From Chloroflexus sp. Y-396-1 (lineage in GTDB: Bacteria; Chloroflexota; Chloroflexia; Chloroflexales; Chloroflexaceae): a stretch of 64,000 nucleotides of DNA. The notes under the pieces were generated by a model. The model did not search any database and was not told where the DNA came from. It saw only the letters and a list, made by a program, of their open reading frames with translations. The position numbers and the translations under genes were made by a program. Positions 56,701 through 64,000 of the stretch are shown in pieces (the first letter of the stretch is position 1; each line of letters starts with the position of its first letter). The stretch is taken from assembly GCF_000516515.1 (NCBI RefSeq), contig NZ_KI911784.1, positions 4,750,633-4,814,632 of the forward strand, given 5' to 3'.

Positions 56701-57015
56701 GAACCTATCCCATCCGCGAAGGAGGGACGGTTCGTGAACCGCTCCTTCAGCAATATCGAGTACCAGCGGAGTGCAGCGGCGCTACGTCGGGCTGTTGAGG
56801 TTCACTCGCAGAGAGAAGACGTCATCTTGCCCGACCATGCGGCTCTATCGGCATCACGCTGATTATCACTCAAGGTCATCCGTTGTGACGTGACGACAAG
56901 TATTCGGATAAGCGCTAAGTTGTCCGATTCTTGCTGATCGGTAGTGGTTTTGCGCTACGCAGTGGTCATTACAGCCGATACGATGGATTATGAGGTAAAC
57001 GAAAGTGAGGTTGTT
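56701..57015. repeat. Intergenic region with a relative of the GCCTATCCGAA element
   Basis: No gene. 56885-56919 (GTGACGTGACGACAAG-ATTCGGATAAGCGCTAA) aligns with the right end of the element at 49837-50163. The left border GAACCTATCC (56701-56710), immediately after the thpR stop, is a partial match to the left inverted repeat. It is shorter (about 215 bases) and more decayed than the copy upstream of dnaN. Confidence 0.4.
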
Positions 57016-58047
57016 ATGACCCTGCGACGCATATGCTTGACGCTCATCAGTGTACCGTTGCTGTTCGGAATCTTGCTCGTGCCAGTACGCGCCCAAGATG
57101 CGATAGCGCATGCCGTTCTGTTTTATTCACCAGCATGCCCACATTGTCACGTTGTTCTGAGTGAGGTGTTGCCACCGCTGCAGGCACGCTATGCGGATCG
57201 GCTACAAATCTTGACCATCGATGTTTCAACGCCCGACGGATTAGCGCTGTACGAAACGGCAATGAGGGTGTTTCAAATACCCGCTCATCGTCAGGGGGTG
57301 CCGGCCCTCTTCTTCAGTCAGACCCATCTAGTTGGCAGCGTAGAAATCCCTAGGTATTTACCCACTTTAATCGAGGATGCATTAGCAGCCGGTGGGAACG
57401 GGTGGCCAGCTATTCCTGGTTTAGAGGCACTGACCGCATCGTTCGACGATCACGCAACAGTGCCAACTCAACCTACCACAGCGCCGTTTAGTCGCGATCC
57501 GCTGGCGAATACGGTTGCTCTGTTCGTGCTGACCGGTATGGTCGTTGTTACCTTTATCGCAATCCGTCGTCTGCGCTGGCCGTTTGACCAGCCGCTACCG
57601 GCAACCAGCGTTCGCTTCATTCCAATCTTCGCTGTCGTTGGTCTTGTGTTAGCCAGTTACCTGGCCTTCATTGAGACACATCAGCAGAGTGCGGTATGTG
57701 GTCCTATCGGTGATTGTAATCTGGTACACCAGAGTCCCTACGCCCGTATTGTGGGGATTCCGGTTGGCGTATTGGGTGTGATAGGCTATCTGGCGATCCT
57801 CGGCGTATGGATTATCGACCGCGTTGGCAGCATACGGCTTGCTCGCCAAATGTTAGTGGTGATGGTGTTAGGAGGAACGTTTTTCTCGCTGTATCTCACC
57901 TTCCTTGAGCCATTTGTGATTGGGGCGACATGTCTGTGGTGTTTGCTCTCGGCAATAACGATGACTGCGCTTTTGTGGATGGTTGCGGCGCCGGTGATAC
58001 AACCGCCACTGCGGGGACGGCGATCACCGGCAGCGGCAAGACGGTAG
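57016..58047 (+). CDS. Thioredoxin-like domain fused to vitamin K epoxide reductase (VKOR) domain
   Basis: 343 residues from ATG 57016 (GTGAGG 5 bases upstream). Order: signal anchor (~7-25), an extracytoplasmic thioredoxin/glutaredoxin-like domain with Cys41-Pro-His-Cys44 and a cis-Pro region (QGVPALFF), then ~5 membrane helices forming VKOR (~165-325) with the loop pair Cys228/Cys234 (VCGPIGDC) and quinone-site Cys306-Leu-Trp-Cys309. All redox cysteines are intact. It should make disulfide bonds in exported proteins and pass electrons to quinone, replacing DsbB. The thioredoxin domain precedes VKOR, the reverse of the well-known cyanobacterial fusion. Confidence 0.92.
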   Translation: MTLRRICLTLISVPLLFGILLVPVRAQDAIAHAVLFYSPACPHCHVVLSEVLPPLQARYADRLQILTIDVSTPDGLALYETAMRVFQIPAHRQGVPALFFSQTHLVGSVEIPRYLPTLIEDALAAGGNGWPAIPGLEALTASFDDHATVPTQPTTAPFSRDPLANTVALFVLTGMVVVTFIAIRRLRWPFDQPLPATSVRFIPIFAVVGLVLASYLAFIETHQQSAVCGPIGDCNLVHQSPYARIVGIPVGVLGVIGYLAILGVWIIDRVGSIRLARQMLVVMVLGGTFFSLYLTFLEPFVIGATCLWCLLSAITMTALLWMVAAPVIQPPLRGRRSPAAARR

Positions 58048-58480
58048 AACTCGATCAAAAACCCGAATTTCTGAAGGCCATCCCGTACACGAGGTACCTT
58101 CGCGTCGGAATGAAGATGAAGTAGCAGATCACGCTGACCATACGGTGCCGTGCCTCGGAAGGTGACAGAGGCGATGCCGCCGATCCCGGCGAGGGGGTGA
58201 ATACGATCCATGGCGTTGCCACGGTTAATGCGGGCAATGCACTGGGAACGATTGAAATTGACTGTGGCGATCCGATCCGCGTCCAATTGGCGTGGCGTAG
58301 GACGTACATCACCCAGTTCAGCCCACCATCGTCCTCTCACAAGCGGGGAACCCGCCCCTACGGGCGCGGTGTACACTAGTGATGCGTTCTGCCGCTACGT
58401 AGGGTGTAACCTCCGTCTAAGATTTTGCATCTTATGGGCAAACGGTCAAAATAGTATTTTCAGAAGGAGGTTACACGTCC
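58048..58480. other. Intergenic region with an inverted dispersed element
   Basis: 58046-58072 is an inverted copy of the AGAAATYYGGGTTTTTGATC element. A palindromic stretch with CTCACAAGCGGGGAACCCGCCCCTACGGGCGCG lies at about 58335-58370. AGGAGG at 58463-58468 serves the next gene. A 196-codon minus-strand frame that runs into the VKOR gene is judged a shadow, although its central part here is fairly protein-like. Confidence 0.4.
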
Positions 58481-59716
58481 ATGAGTTTGTCGTTAGGTCG
58501 TCTCACAGGATTACGCACACTTGGCGAGCGGTACACGCCGACCTACTTTCTGGCGGCGCTTGGTAATGGCGGAATGGCTGTTACCTTCTTCATCTGGCTC
58601 AACTTTCTCGTTCCTCACCCGAAGACACCCATCGTCACCTTTGACAGCATTGCGGCACTGTGGGCAAAATCGGATTTGATCGGGCAAATCCTCTTGCTGG
58701 TCGCGCTGGCCGGAATTGCGATCTTTGCTTTGCGCCATCTCCAATCGCTGATCTGGAATCTGAGCGAGTTCTCTCGTTTCCGCCGCAGCAGTGCTTATGT
58801 GCAGTTACGTGAAACGAACGGGGCGGTTTCGCTGATGGCGCTGCCGCTTACGCTCGCGATGACCATCAATGTGTTGTTCGTGAGCGGTGCGGTCTTTGTG
58901 CCCGGTCTCTGGAACGTGGTTGAATATCTCTTCCCGTTTGCGATGGCCGCATTTTTTGCCGTGGGAGCGCTGGCATTGCGCACCTTTGCCGATATTTTCG
59001 GGCGAGCCATCAGCAACGGTCATTTTGATTGTGCACGCAATAACAACCTGACACAAATGCTGGCTGCCTTTGCCTTCGCTATGGTTGGCGTCGGTCTGGC
59101 AGCACCGGCGGCGATGAGCACGGTGAAATTGACGATTGGTCTCTCGATTCTCGGCGCAATCTTCTTTATCACCTCAGCAGTAGTCATTGCGCTCATTATG
59201 CTGGTGCTGGGTGTGCGCGCCATGCTGACCAGCGGACTAGCAACTGAGGCAGGAGCGAGTCTGTGGCTACCAATCCCCTTGCTGACCCTGATCGGTATTG
59301 CAGTGTTGCGTATCAGCCATGGGCTGCACAACGGATTTGAGCTGCATATTGATGCACCACACCGCCTTGTCATCACGGCTATCTTCTTCAGCCTGCAACT
59401 ACTTTCCGGTCTGTTTGGTTGGTCGGTTCTACAACGGGTGGGCTACTTCCGTACTTATCTCAACGGGCCGGCCCGTAACCCCAGCACTTACGGCTTGATT
59501 TGTCCGGCGGTTGGGTTATTCGTGTTCGGGATGTTCTTCCTGCATGTTGGGTTAGTGCAGAATGGCCTGATCGAGAAGTTCTCGCCGATCTACTTTGTGG
59601 CGCTGGCAGCGCTTGCTACGGTGCAGGTGTTAGGTATTATTACGATGCTCCGGATTGATCGTCGGCTGCTCGCTCAGCCCGTCAAGTCACGGGCCGAAGC
59701 CGAAGGTGTGGCTTGA
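58481..59716 (+). CDS. Polytopic membrane protein, TsoY-like
   Basis: 411 residues with about 10 hydrophobic helices. The N-terminus has RYTPTYFLAALGNGGMAV followed by FFIWLNFLVPHP, and a late segment reads STYGLICPAVGLFVFGMFF. From memory this resembles proteins annotated as the TsoY family, in which some members carry selenocysteine; here the only candidate position in that motif is Cys (LICPAV). The biochemical role of the family is not established to my knowledge. AGGAGG lies 12 bases before the ATG. Stand-alone gene, convergent with serA, ending at a strong hairpin. Confidence 0.55.
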   Translation: MSLSLGRLTGLRTLGERYTPTYFLAALGNGGMAVTFFIWLNFLVPHPKTPIVTFDSIAALWAKSDLIGQILLLVALAGIAIFALRHLQSLIWNLSEFSRFRRSSAYVQLRETNGAVSLMALPLTLAMTINVLFVSGAVFVPGLWNVVEYLFPFAMAAFFAVGALALRTFADIFGRAISNGHFDCARNNNLTQMLAAFAFAMVGVGLAAPAAMSTVKLTIGLSILGAIFFITSAVVIALIMLVLGVRAMLTSGLATEAGASLWLPIPLLTLIGIAVLRISHGLHNGFELHIDAPHRLVITAIFFSLQLLSGLFGWSVLQRVGYFRTYLNGPARNPSTYGLICPAVGLFVFGMFFLHVGLVQNGLIEKFSPIYFVALAALATVQVLGIITMLRIDRRLLAQPVKSRAEAEGVA

Positions 59717-59802
59717 GATCGATTTTCAATTGGGGGTGGAAACAATCCGCTCCCGAATGATGTCGTTCCCTCCGAATAACGAGATGGGTGTCCAGCGACG
59801 GC

Positions 59803-59841
59803 GTGGGGGCGAAAATAACCCGCCCCCACCTGATATTATTT
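59803..59841 (+). terminator. Terminator between the TsoY-like gene and serA
   Basis: A perfect 9-bp stem GTGGGGGCG (59803-59811) with CGCCCCCAC (59821-59829) and a 9-base loop, followed by T-rich sequence (TTATTTTCTTTTA, 59835-59847). It should end the plus-strand transcript just short of the convergent serA gene. Confidence 0.7.
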
Positions 59842-59845
59842 TCTT

Positions 59846-61423
59846 TTATAGTTGCACACTGAACGCTGCCTGGATACCAGGGATCGCTGCGATCTGCTCC
59901 ATCACGTGTGGCGGAGCCGGTTCATCAAGGGTCAACACCATTACTGCTCGCTCACGTGGGGCACGTCGTCCGACGTACATTCCCGAAATATTTACATCTG
60001 CCGCGCCGAGCAACTGGCCGACCTTACCGATCATGCCTGGTTGGTCGTGGTGATAGGTGATCAACAAAGACCCCTGCGGCACAAAATCAACGAAGTAACC
60101 GTCCATCTGGACAATATGCGGTTCGCCACGTAAGACGGTACCACTAAATGTACGGGTACGTTCGCTAGTCTGGATATGTAACGTGATCAGGCCGGCGTAA
60201 TTTTCCGCTTCTGGAGTCACTCGTTCGGTCATCCGAACTCCACGCTCACGAGCAATAATCGGTGCATTCACCGGAGTAATACGCTCCACACTGCTAGCCG
60301 CCAGCAAGCCCTGTAACACAGCCAGCCGTACCGGTTGTGTATCCATGTCGGCCAGCTCACCGCCCAATTCAAGATCGTAACTGCGTACCGGCTCTTGTAC
60401 CAGTTGCATAACCAGTGTGCCGAGTAATCGCCCCAGGTTGAGGTATGGCTGGAGAATATTCCATGCTTCAGGCGCGACAAAAGGTGCATTGACCGCGTAG
60501 CGTGGTGTACCACCATTCAGCGCGACTACAACACCTTCGGCCATTTCGGTACCGGCGCTCAGTTGCGCTTCTGCGGTAGACGCACCAATGTGGGGAACGG
60601 TAATAACCTTCGGGTGGCCGAGCAGCGGACTATCCGCTGGTGGTGGTTCCTGCGCATACACATCGAGGGCAGCACCGGCCAGATGACCACTGTTCAGGGC
60701 CTCGACCAGTGCCGCTTCATCGACAATCCCTCCGCGACTGGCGTTGATCAGATATGCACCGCGTTTCATCTGCATGATCCGGTGCTGATCAAACATATTG
60801 CGTGTGCTTTCGATCAACGGTACATGCAGTGAAATAACATCGCTGCGCTGAACCAACTCATCGAGCGTCACCAGCGCCACACCCAACTGTTCGGCCCGAT
60901 CAAAAGAGACGACCGGATCATACGCCAACACTTCCATCTCCATTGCCCGGGCCCGTCGTGCCACCTCTGATCCGATCCGGCCTAAACCAACCAGACCGAG
61001 CGTCTTGCCACGTACTTCCCAACCCACAAATTCGTTGCGCGCCCAGCGCCCACTTTGCACTGAGGCATGGGCTTGCGGAATGTGACGGGCCAGACACAGA
61101 AGCAAGCCAATCGTTAGCTCGGCAACGGCCACGTTATTCGAGGCCGGCGCATTAACGACGATAATGCCACGCCGGGTGGCCGCTTCTACGTCAATATTAT
61201 CGACGCCGGTACCGGCCCGTCCGATCACACGCAACCGCTCGCCAGCAGCGATGACTTCAGCGGTCACTTTGGTCGCCGAACGAACAACCAACGCATCGTA
61301 TTCACCGATCACCGACAACAGTGTCGGTTTGTCGAGATCAAGCCGGACATCAACCATACCGGCCTGGCGTAGCACTTCGAGACCTTCAGCAGCGATCTTT
61401 TCGGTGACGAGAATGCGATTCAT
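59846..61423 (-). CDS. serA: D-3-phosphoglycerate dehydrogenase
   Basis: 525 residues, the long form with intervening (ASB) and C-terminal ACT domains. First step of serine synthesis: oxidation of 3-phosphoglycerate with NAD+. The N-terminus RILVTEKIAAEGLEVL, GRAGTGVDNIDVEAA (substrate Arg region), NAD motif GLVGLGRIGSEVA (~145-157), NASRGGIVDE and the catalytic His in VPHIGAST are all present. The ACT domain starts near residue 455 (LLITYHHDQPGMIGKVGQLL) and may bind serine. GGGAGG precedes the ATG, which overlaps the gmhA stop by 4 bases. Confidence 0.97.
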   Translation of the reverse strand: MNRILVTEKIAAEGLEVLRQAGMVDVRLDLDKPTLLSVIGEYDALVVRSATKVTAEVIAAGERLRVIGRAGTGVDNIDVEAATRRGIIVVNAPASNNVAVAELTIGLLLCLARHIPQAHASVQSGRWARNEFVGWEVRGKTLGLVGLGRIGSEVARRARAMEMEVLAYDPVVSFDRAEQLGVALVTLDELVQRSDVISLHVPLIESTRNMFDQHRIMQMKRGAYLINASRGGIVDEAALVEALNSGHLAGAALDVYAQEPPPADSPLLGHPKVITVPHIGASTAEAQLSAGTEMAEGVVVALNGGTPRYAVNAPFVAPEAWNILQPYLNLGRLLGTLVMQLVQEPVRSYDLELGGELADMDTQPVRLAVLQGLLAASSVERITPVNAPIIARERGVRMTERVTPEAENYAGLITLHIQTSERTRTFSGTVLRGEPHIVQMDGYFVDFVPQGSLLITYHHDQPGMIGKVGQLLGAADVNISGMYVGRRAPRERAVMVLTLDEPAPPHVMEQIAAIPGIQAAFSVQL

Positions 61424-62010
61424 ACCTCCCTCTCAACATGTGATTCAAGCGAACTGGCGAGACGTTGTTCAACCTGCTCGCAAATCGCGTGCAGGATGAG
61501 CGTGTGAACTTCTTGAATGCGTGCAGTGTTGTTACTCGGTACGATCAGAGCATGATCGGCCAGATTCCGGGCCATGCCACCATCTTTACCCAATAAGGCA
61601 ATGTTGATCATGCCTCTGGCCCGCGCCGTACTCAAGGCATTGATAATATTCGGCGACTGACCACTGGTGCTGAATACAATCAGCACATCACCAGGCTTGC
61701 CTAGGGCAGCAAGTTGACGAGCAAAGATTTCCTCGTAACCAAAGTCGTTGGCAATGCACGTGAGTGCGCCAACATCCGCGTTGAGGCAAATAGCAGGCAG
61801 TGGACGCCGATTGTACCGGTAACGACCGACCAGTTCTTCAGCCAGATGCATGGCATCGGCCGCACTGCCACCATTTCCGGCGGTATACAGCGTATGTCCG
61901 GCCAACAGTGCTTCGGCAGTGCAGGCGGTGATTTGGTCGATTGCCGGCGCGAGCGTCATGCATGCCTCTAGTACCGCAATCGCTTCGGCGAGTTGTTGTT
62001 GGAATCCCAT
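61420..62010 (-). CDS. gmhA: D-sedoheptulose 7-phosphate isomerase (SIS domain)
   Basis: 196 residues from ATG 62010 (GGAG 5 bases upstream; a longer frame adds 24 unsupported residues). Single SIS domain with the GmhA signature TAGNGGSAADAMHLAEELVGRY, VFSTSGQSPNI and a C-terminal EVHTLILHAICEQVE containing the metal/active-site His. Converts sedoheptulose 7-phosphate to D-glycero-D-manno-heptose 7-phosphate, the entry to ADP- or GDP-heptose. Chloroflexus is thought to lack LPS, so the heptose may serve glycans or glycoproteins; other heptose genes are not in the window. Its stop overlaps the serA start (ATGA), so the two are translationally coupled. Confidence 0.88.
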   Translation of the reverse strand: MGFQQQLAEAIAVLEACMTLAPAIDQITACTAEALLAGHTLYTAGNGGSAADAMHLAEELVGRYRYNRRPLPAICLNADVGALTCIANDFGYEEIFARQLAALGKPGDVLIVFSTSGQSPNIINALSTARARGMINIALLGKDGGMARNLADHALIVPSNNTARIQEVHTLILHAICEQVEQRLASSLESHVEREV

Positions 62011-62141
62011 AGGCGCTCCATAGGCTATGATTACGCGCTTATTATACGTGCTAGCGTTACGTTGTATGTTGATGGAAAACAAACGCGAAGCCCTGGTAGG
62101 TTGGGCTTCGCAGAAGAAGAGTTTATCTGCGCCAGGTAGCT

Positions 62142-63128
62142 CTATGACACCGGCAATGAACGATAGCTATGCGCCAGATCGTTGTAATTGGCCAGCAGTG
62201 ATCGATATGGCTCCAGCAGACTGTATTCCAAATGGATCGGCTTACCCTTGTTCTCGATCAGGTGTAAAACATTTTCTACCTGTTTCAGTTCATCAATGAG
62301 TGAGGTCGCAAACTCGACTTCAGTTTTGCTTGCCATCGCCAAAACCAATTCTAACCGCCAACCCAACTCGATCAGGACGGGGTAGGGCAACATTTTGTGC
62401 AGTTCCTGCTCTAGGCGCTGTTGTTCGCTTTGAATTGCCCAATTAACAGGCTGTTGGATTAACCTTTCAATATGCTCTTTGATAGGGAGATTCTTGTAGA
62501 AAGGATTACTACGAAGCTCGTTAACCCACGATAGTTGTACCTCTAGCTGCTTTATCTCCCTCTCCCACTCACGGCGCAGAACGGCTCGTAGCTCGCGCAG
62601 TTCATCGCGCATCCGACGTAATTCCATCTGTTCGCGCTCACCAATGGGCCGCATACAGCGTTCACGTGCAGCAACGAAGATTCGCTCATATTTGGCTGAC
62701 TGATCGATCCGGCGCATAGCAACAAGCCAGTCTATTTTCTTGTCAATGTTTTTAATTCTCTCGACCAGATCGGCAGTCGAAATGAAGTGGGCAACACTCA
62801 CCACCAGTGTCACCAGCGATGTGGCAACCAGTCCCAAATTTTTACTGATCTGCCCCATTTCGACAATTTTGCCGGTTGCATCAACCAGCATCGGACGTGT
62901 CCCATTGCCCATAATGCTAAGTTGGCCTAGATGAAGCAAGCGTTGGCCTTCAGGTGAAAAGGTGACGATATAGGTATTATAGGCAGCGTCAATGTTTACT
63001 GCTTGAATCAGAATGGTCGTACCATCACCGATCCCCATACTCCAAAGACGCCGGTTGAGATTGTCTTTCGGTGTGTCATGAAGAGCGGCGAACGAAGCTG
63101 ACTGCTGAAGGAAATCGTCAAAGCTCAT
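62142..63128 (-). CDS. Coiled-coil protein with one membrane-like segment, function unknown
   Basis: 328 residues if it starts at ATG 63128, which overlaps the upstream gene by 11 bases (ATGAGCTTTGA); a TTG at 63215 would add 29. I do not recognise the family. Residues ~1-95 look globular; a hydrophobic stretch around LGLVATSLVTLVVSVAHFIS (~97-116) may span or dip into the membrane; thereafter comes a long charged helix likely to form a coiled coil (MELRRMRDELRELRAVLRRE). It is last in the apparent unit Hsp70-like - small membrane protein - this gene, so a link to chaperone function at the membrane is possible. Confidence 0.65.
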   Translation of the reverse strand: MSFDDFLQQSASFAALHDTPKDNLNRRLWSMGIGDGTTILIQAVNIDAAYNTYIVTFSPEGQRLLHLGQLSIMGNGTRPMLVDATGKIVEMGQISKNLGLVATSLVTLVVSVAHFISTADLVERIKNIDKKIDWLVAMRRIDQSAKYERIFVAARERCMRPIGEREQMELRRMRDELRELRAVLRREWEREIKQLEVQLSWVNELRSNPFYKNLPIKEHIERLIQQPVNWAIQSEQQRLEQELHKMLPYPVLIELGWRLELVLAMASKTEVEFATSLIDELKQVENVLHLIENKGKPIHLEYSLLEPYRSLLANYNDLAHSYRSLPVS

Positions 63129-63327
63129 GTCGCCGAAAGGCCATTGAAACTGGTATACTGCTGCTGGAGATACCAGCGGTGCCGGTATTGTCTTGAGGAT
63201 CAGGGTGAGGTGCAAGAGGATTTTTGCTGCCTGATTTAGAATATTCGTAGAACAACCAGCTCGCCAGGATGCCTGCGACGATCACCCCAATTACAAACAG
63301 GCTGGAGAGTAATCCTAAACCATCCAT
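63118..63327 (-). CDS. Small single-span membrane protein
   Basis: 69 residues: one strong transmembrane helix at ~7-27 (LLSSLFVIGVIVAGILASWL), then a short polar tail (Pro/Asp/Ser-rich). GGAGG lies 9 bases before the ATG at 63327, which argues that it is a real gene. Its stop codon overlaps the start of the coiled-coil gene (11-base overlap), suggesting coupled translation and a membrane partner role. No family recognised. Confidence 0.6.
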   Translation of the reverse strand: MDGLGLLSSLFVIGVIVAGILASWLFYEYSKSGSKNPLAPHPDPQDNTGTAGISSSSIPVSMAFRRHEL

Positions 63328-63573
63328 ACAGGGTAGCCTCCATTACAGTTAAGGTTGCTTTGAGCATACTATAGCTGATGGTTGAAACTAATCTGTAACT
63401 GCTACCCTTGCCTTGCGAGGAAAATGGGTAGAACCGGTTGCAACCTGGATCAGCGCACCGGTACGGACGGTTTGGAAAGCCGAGCCAAATGGTGTTCTGG
63501 CAAAAGGTTTGGCTCAAGCGCCTGATAAGGCGGGCCGGCGGCCCGCGCTCCCAGGAAAGAGAACAATACACTA
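63328..63573. repeat. Spacer with GC palindrome between Hsp70-like gene and small membrane protein
   Basis: Holds a palindromic GGCGGGCCGGCGGCCCGC element (63530-63547), related to those at 3.6-3.9 kb, close to the end of the Hsp70-like gene. No coding sequence seen. Confidence 0.5.
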
Positions 63574-64000
63574 TTACGATTGATACGCCTGTATCGCCAA
63601 ACCAGCCGCAACACTGGTAAACACATCTATCTCCTGCAATTTCTCGGCGCCGAACTTTTCACTCAACATACGGATGAAGCGCGGAACGCGGGAACTCCCG
63701 CCGGTACGCAGCACGACATCGATTTGATCGGGCCGCAAGCCGGCTGCTGCTAGCGCCCGATCGATACAACGTTCGACTGCCCGTACATCAGGGCCAATCA
63801 GTCGCTCGAAATCCCAACGTGGTATCTCATCGCGTACCGTCTGCTCACCCATGTCGAGGATGAAGGTGGCGCGATCAGCCTGAGATAACGCCACTTTAGT
63901 GCGCTCGACCGCTTCATACATTGGTAAACCATAATTCTTACGAACCAGGGTGCGCAGAGCCTTCAGTTCGTGGGGACGATCACCAATCGCGACCGCTTCA
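63574..64000 (-). CDS. Hsp70-family protein (partial, 5' end beyond the window)
   Basis: The last ~141 codons of an Hsp70/actin-fold ATPase; the reading frame stays open to the right edge. The visible part has YEAVERTKVALSQAD, then RCIDRALAAAGLRPDQIDVVLRTGGSSRVPRFIRML, the typical phosphate-2/adenosine region of DnaK and YegD-type proteins (usually GGSSRIP), and ends soon after SVAAGLAIQAY. It stops right after the nucleotide-binding domain, so there is no classic substrate-binding domain and no EEVD-type tail: it is a short Hsp70-like/YegD-like protein, not DnaK. Upstream of the small membrane and coiled-coil genes. Confidence 0.85.
   Translation of the reverse strand, partial: EAVAIGDRPHELKALRTLVRKNYGLPMYEAVERTKVALSQADRATFILDMGEQTVRDEIPRWDFERLIGPDVRAVERCIDRALAAAGLRPDQIDVVLRTGGSSRVPRFIRMLSEKFGAEKLQEIDVFTSVAAGLAIQAYQS

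Noticed and set aside
57786-58376. 196-codon minus-strand frame overlapping the 3' part of the VKOR gene
   Set aside because: Mostly antisense to a well-supported gene; the non-overlapping part has no known domain and no clear ribosome binding site.

Overview
The window looks like chromosomal DNA from a filamentous anoxygenic phototroph of the genus Chloroflexus or a close relative (phylum Chloroflexota). The grounds are a Chloroflexus-like 16S rRNA gene, moderate-to-high GC, intergenic spaces crowded with small GC-rich palindromic repeats, secreted beta-propeller proteins, a very large multi-GAF histidine kinase and a type 2 isopentenyl-diphosphate isomerase. I cannot name the species from the sequence alone. 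No phage, CRISPR array or intact transposase is visible.

Layout. 0-7 kb: a DUF4058 protein, a secreted beta-propeller protein behind an AT-rich island, a GC-palindrome repeat block, then on the minus strand a CBS-domain (CorC/HlyC type) membrane protein, triosephosphate isomerase and an M50-type membrane protease. 7-9.4 kb: a solitary 16S rRNA gene with its own consensus promoter, a perfect 15-bp processing stem and a strong terminator; no tRNA, 23S or 5S gene follows. 9.4-12 kb: an acyl-CoA dehydrogenase and a GNAT-like protein on the minus strand. 12.4-18.1 kb: an alaS - membrane protein - ruvX - GNAT cluster. 18.2-23.9 kb: a DUF507 protein and a BMP-family (nucleoside-type) ABC importer (lipoprotein, double ATPase, two permeases). 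24.4-31.2 kb: a second secreted protein, malQ, convergent recF with fni upstream, and an ArsR-like regulator. 31.4-43.2 kb: a minus-strand signalling cluster (hexapeptide-repeat protein, response regulator, 2790-residue kinase with about 13 GAF domains, alpha/beta-hydrolase lacking its nucleophile serine). 43.3-49.6 kb: uvrA, tRNA-Thr(CGU), an SDR oxidoreductase, folE and a tandem PTPS/QueD protein. 50.3-54.3 kb: dnaN, an atypical LuxR-type regulator and a propeller lipoprotein. 54.3-55.6 kb: a composite tandem repeat array. 56-64 kb: thpR, a thioredoxin-VKOR fusion, a TsoY-like membrane protein, gmhA-serA, and an Hsp70-like / small membrane protein / coiled-coil operon that runs off the right edge.

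How the parts work together. Most genes are housekeeping: translation (16S, alaS, tRNA-Thr), replication and repair (dnaN, recF, uvrA, ruvX), central carbon (tpiA, malQ, serA), isoprenoids (fni) and pterins (PTPS and folE transcribed together). Less ordinary are the multi-GAF kinase cluster, several proteins that keep a fold but lack a key catalytic residue (hydrolase Ser to Gly, first PTPS domain Cys to Tyr, degenerate receiver), the unlinked 16S gene, and at least four families of short dispersed intergenic repeats, one of which repeatedly lies just upstream of -10-like hexamers.
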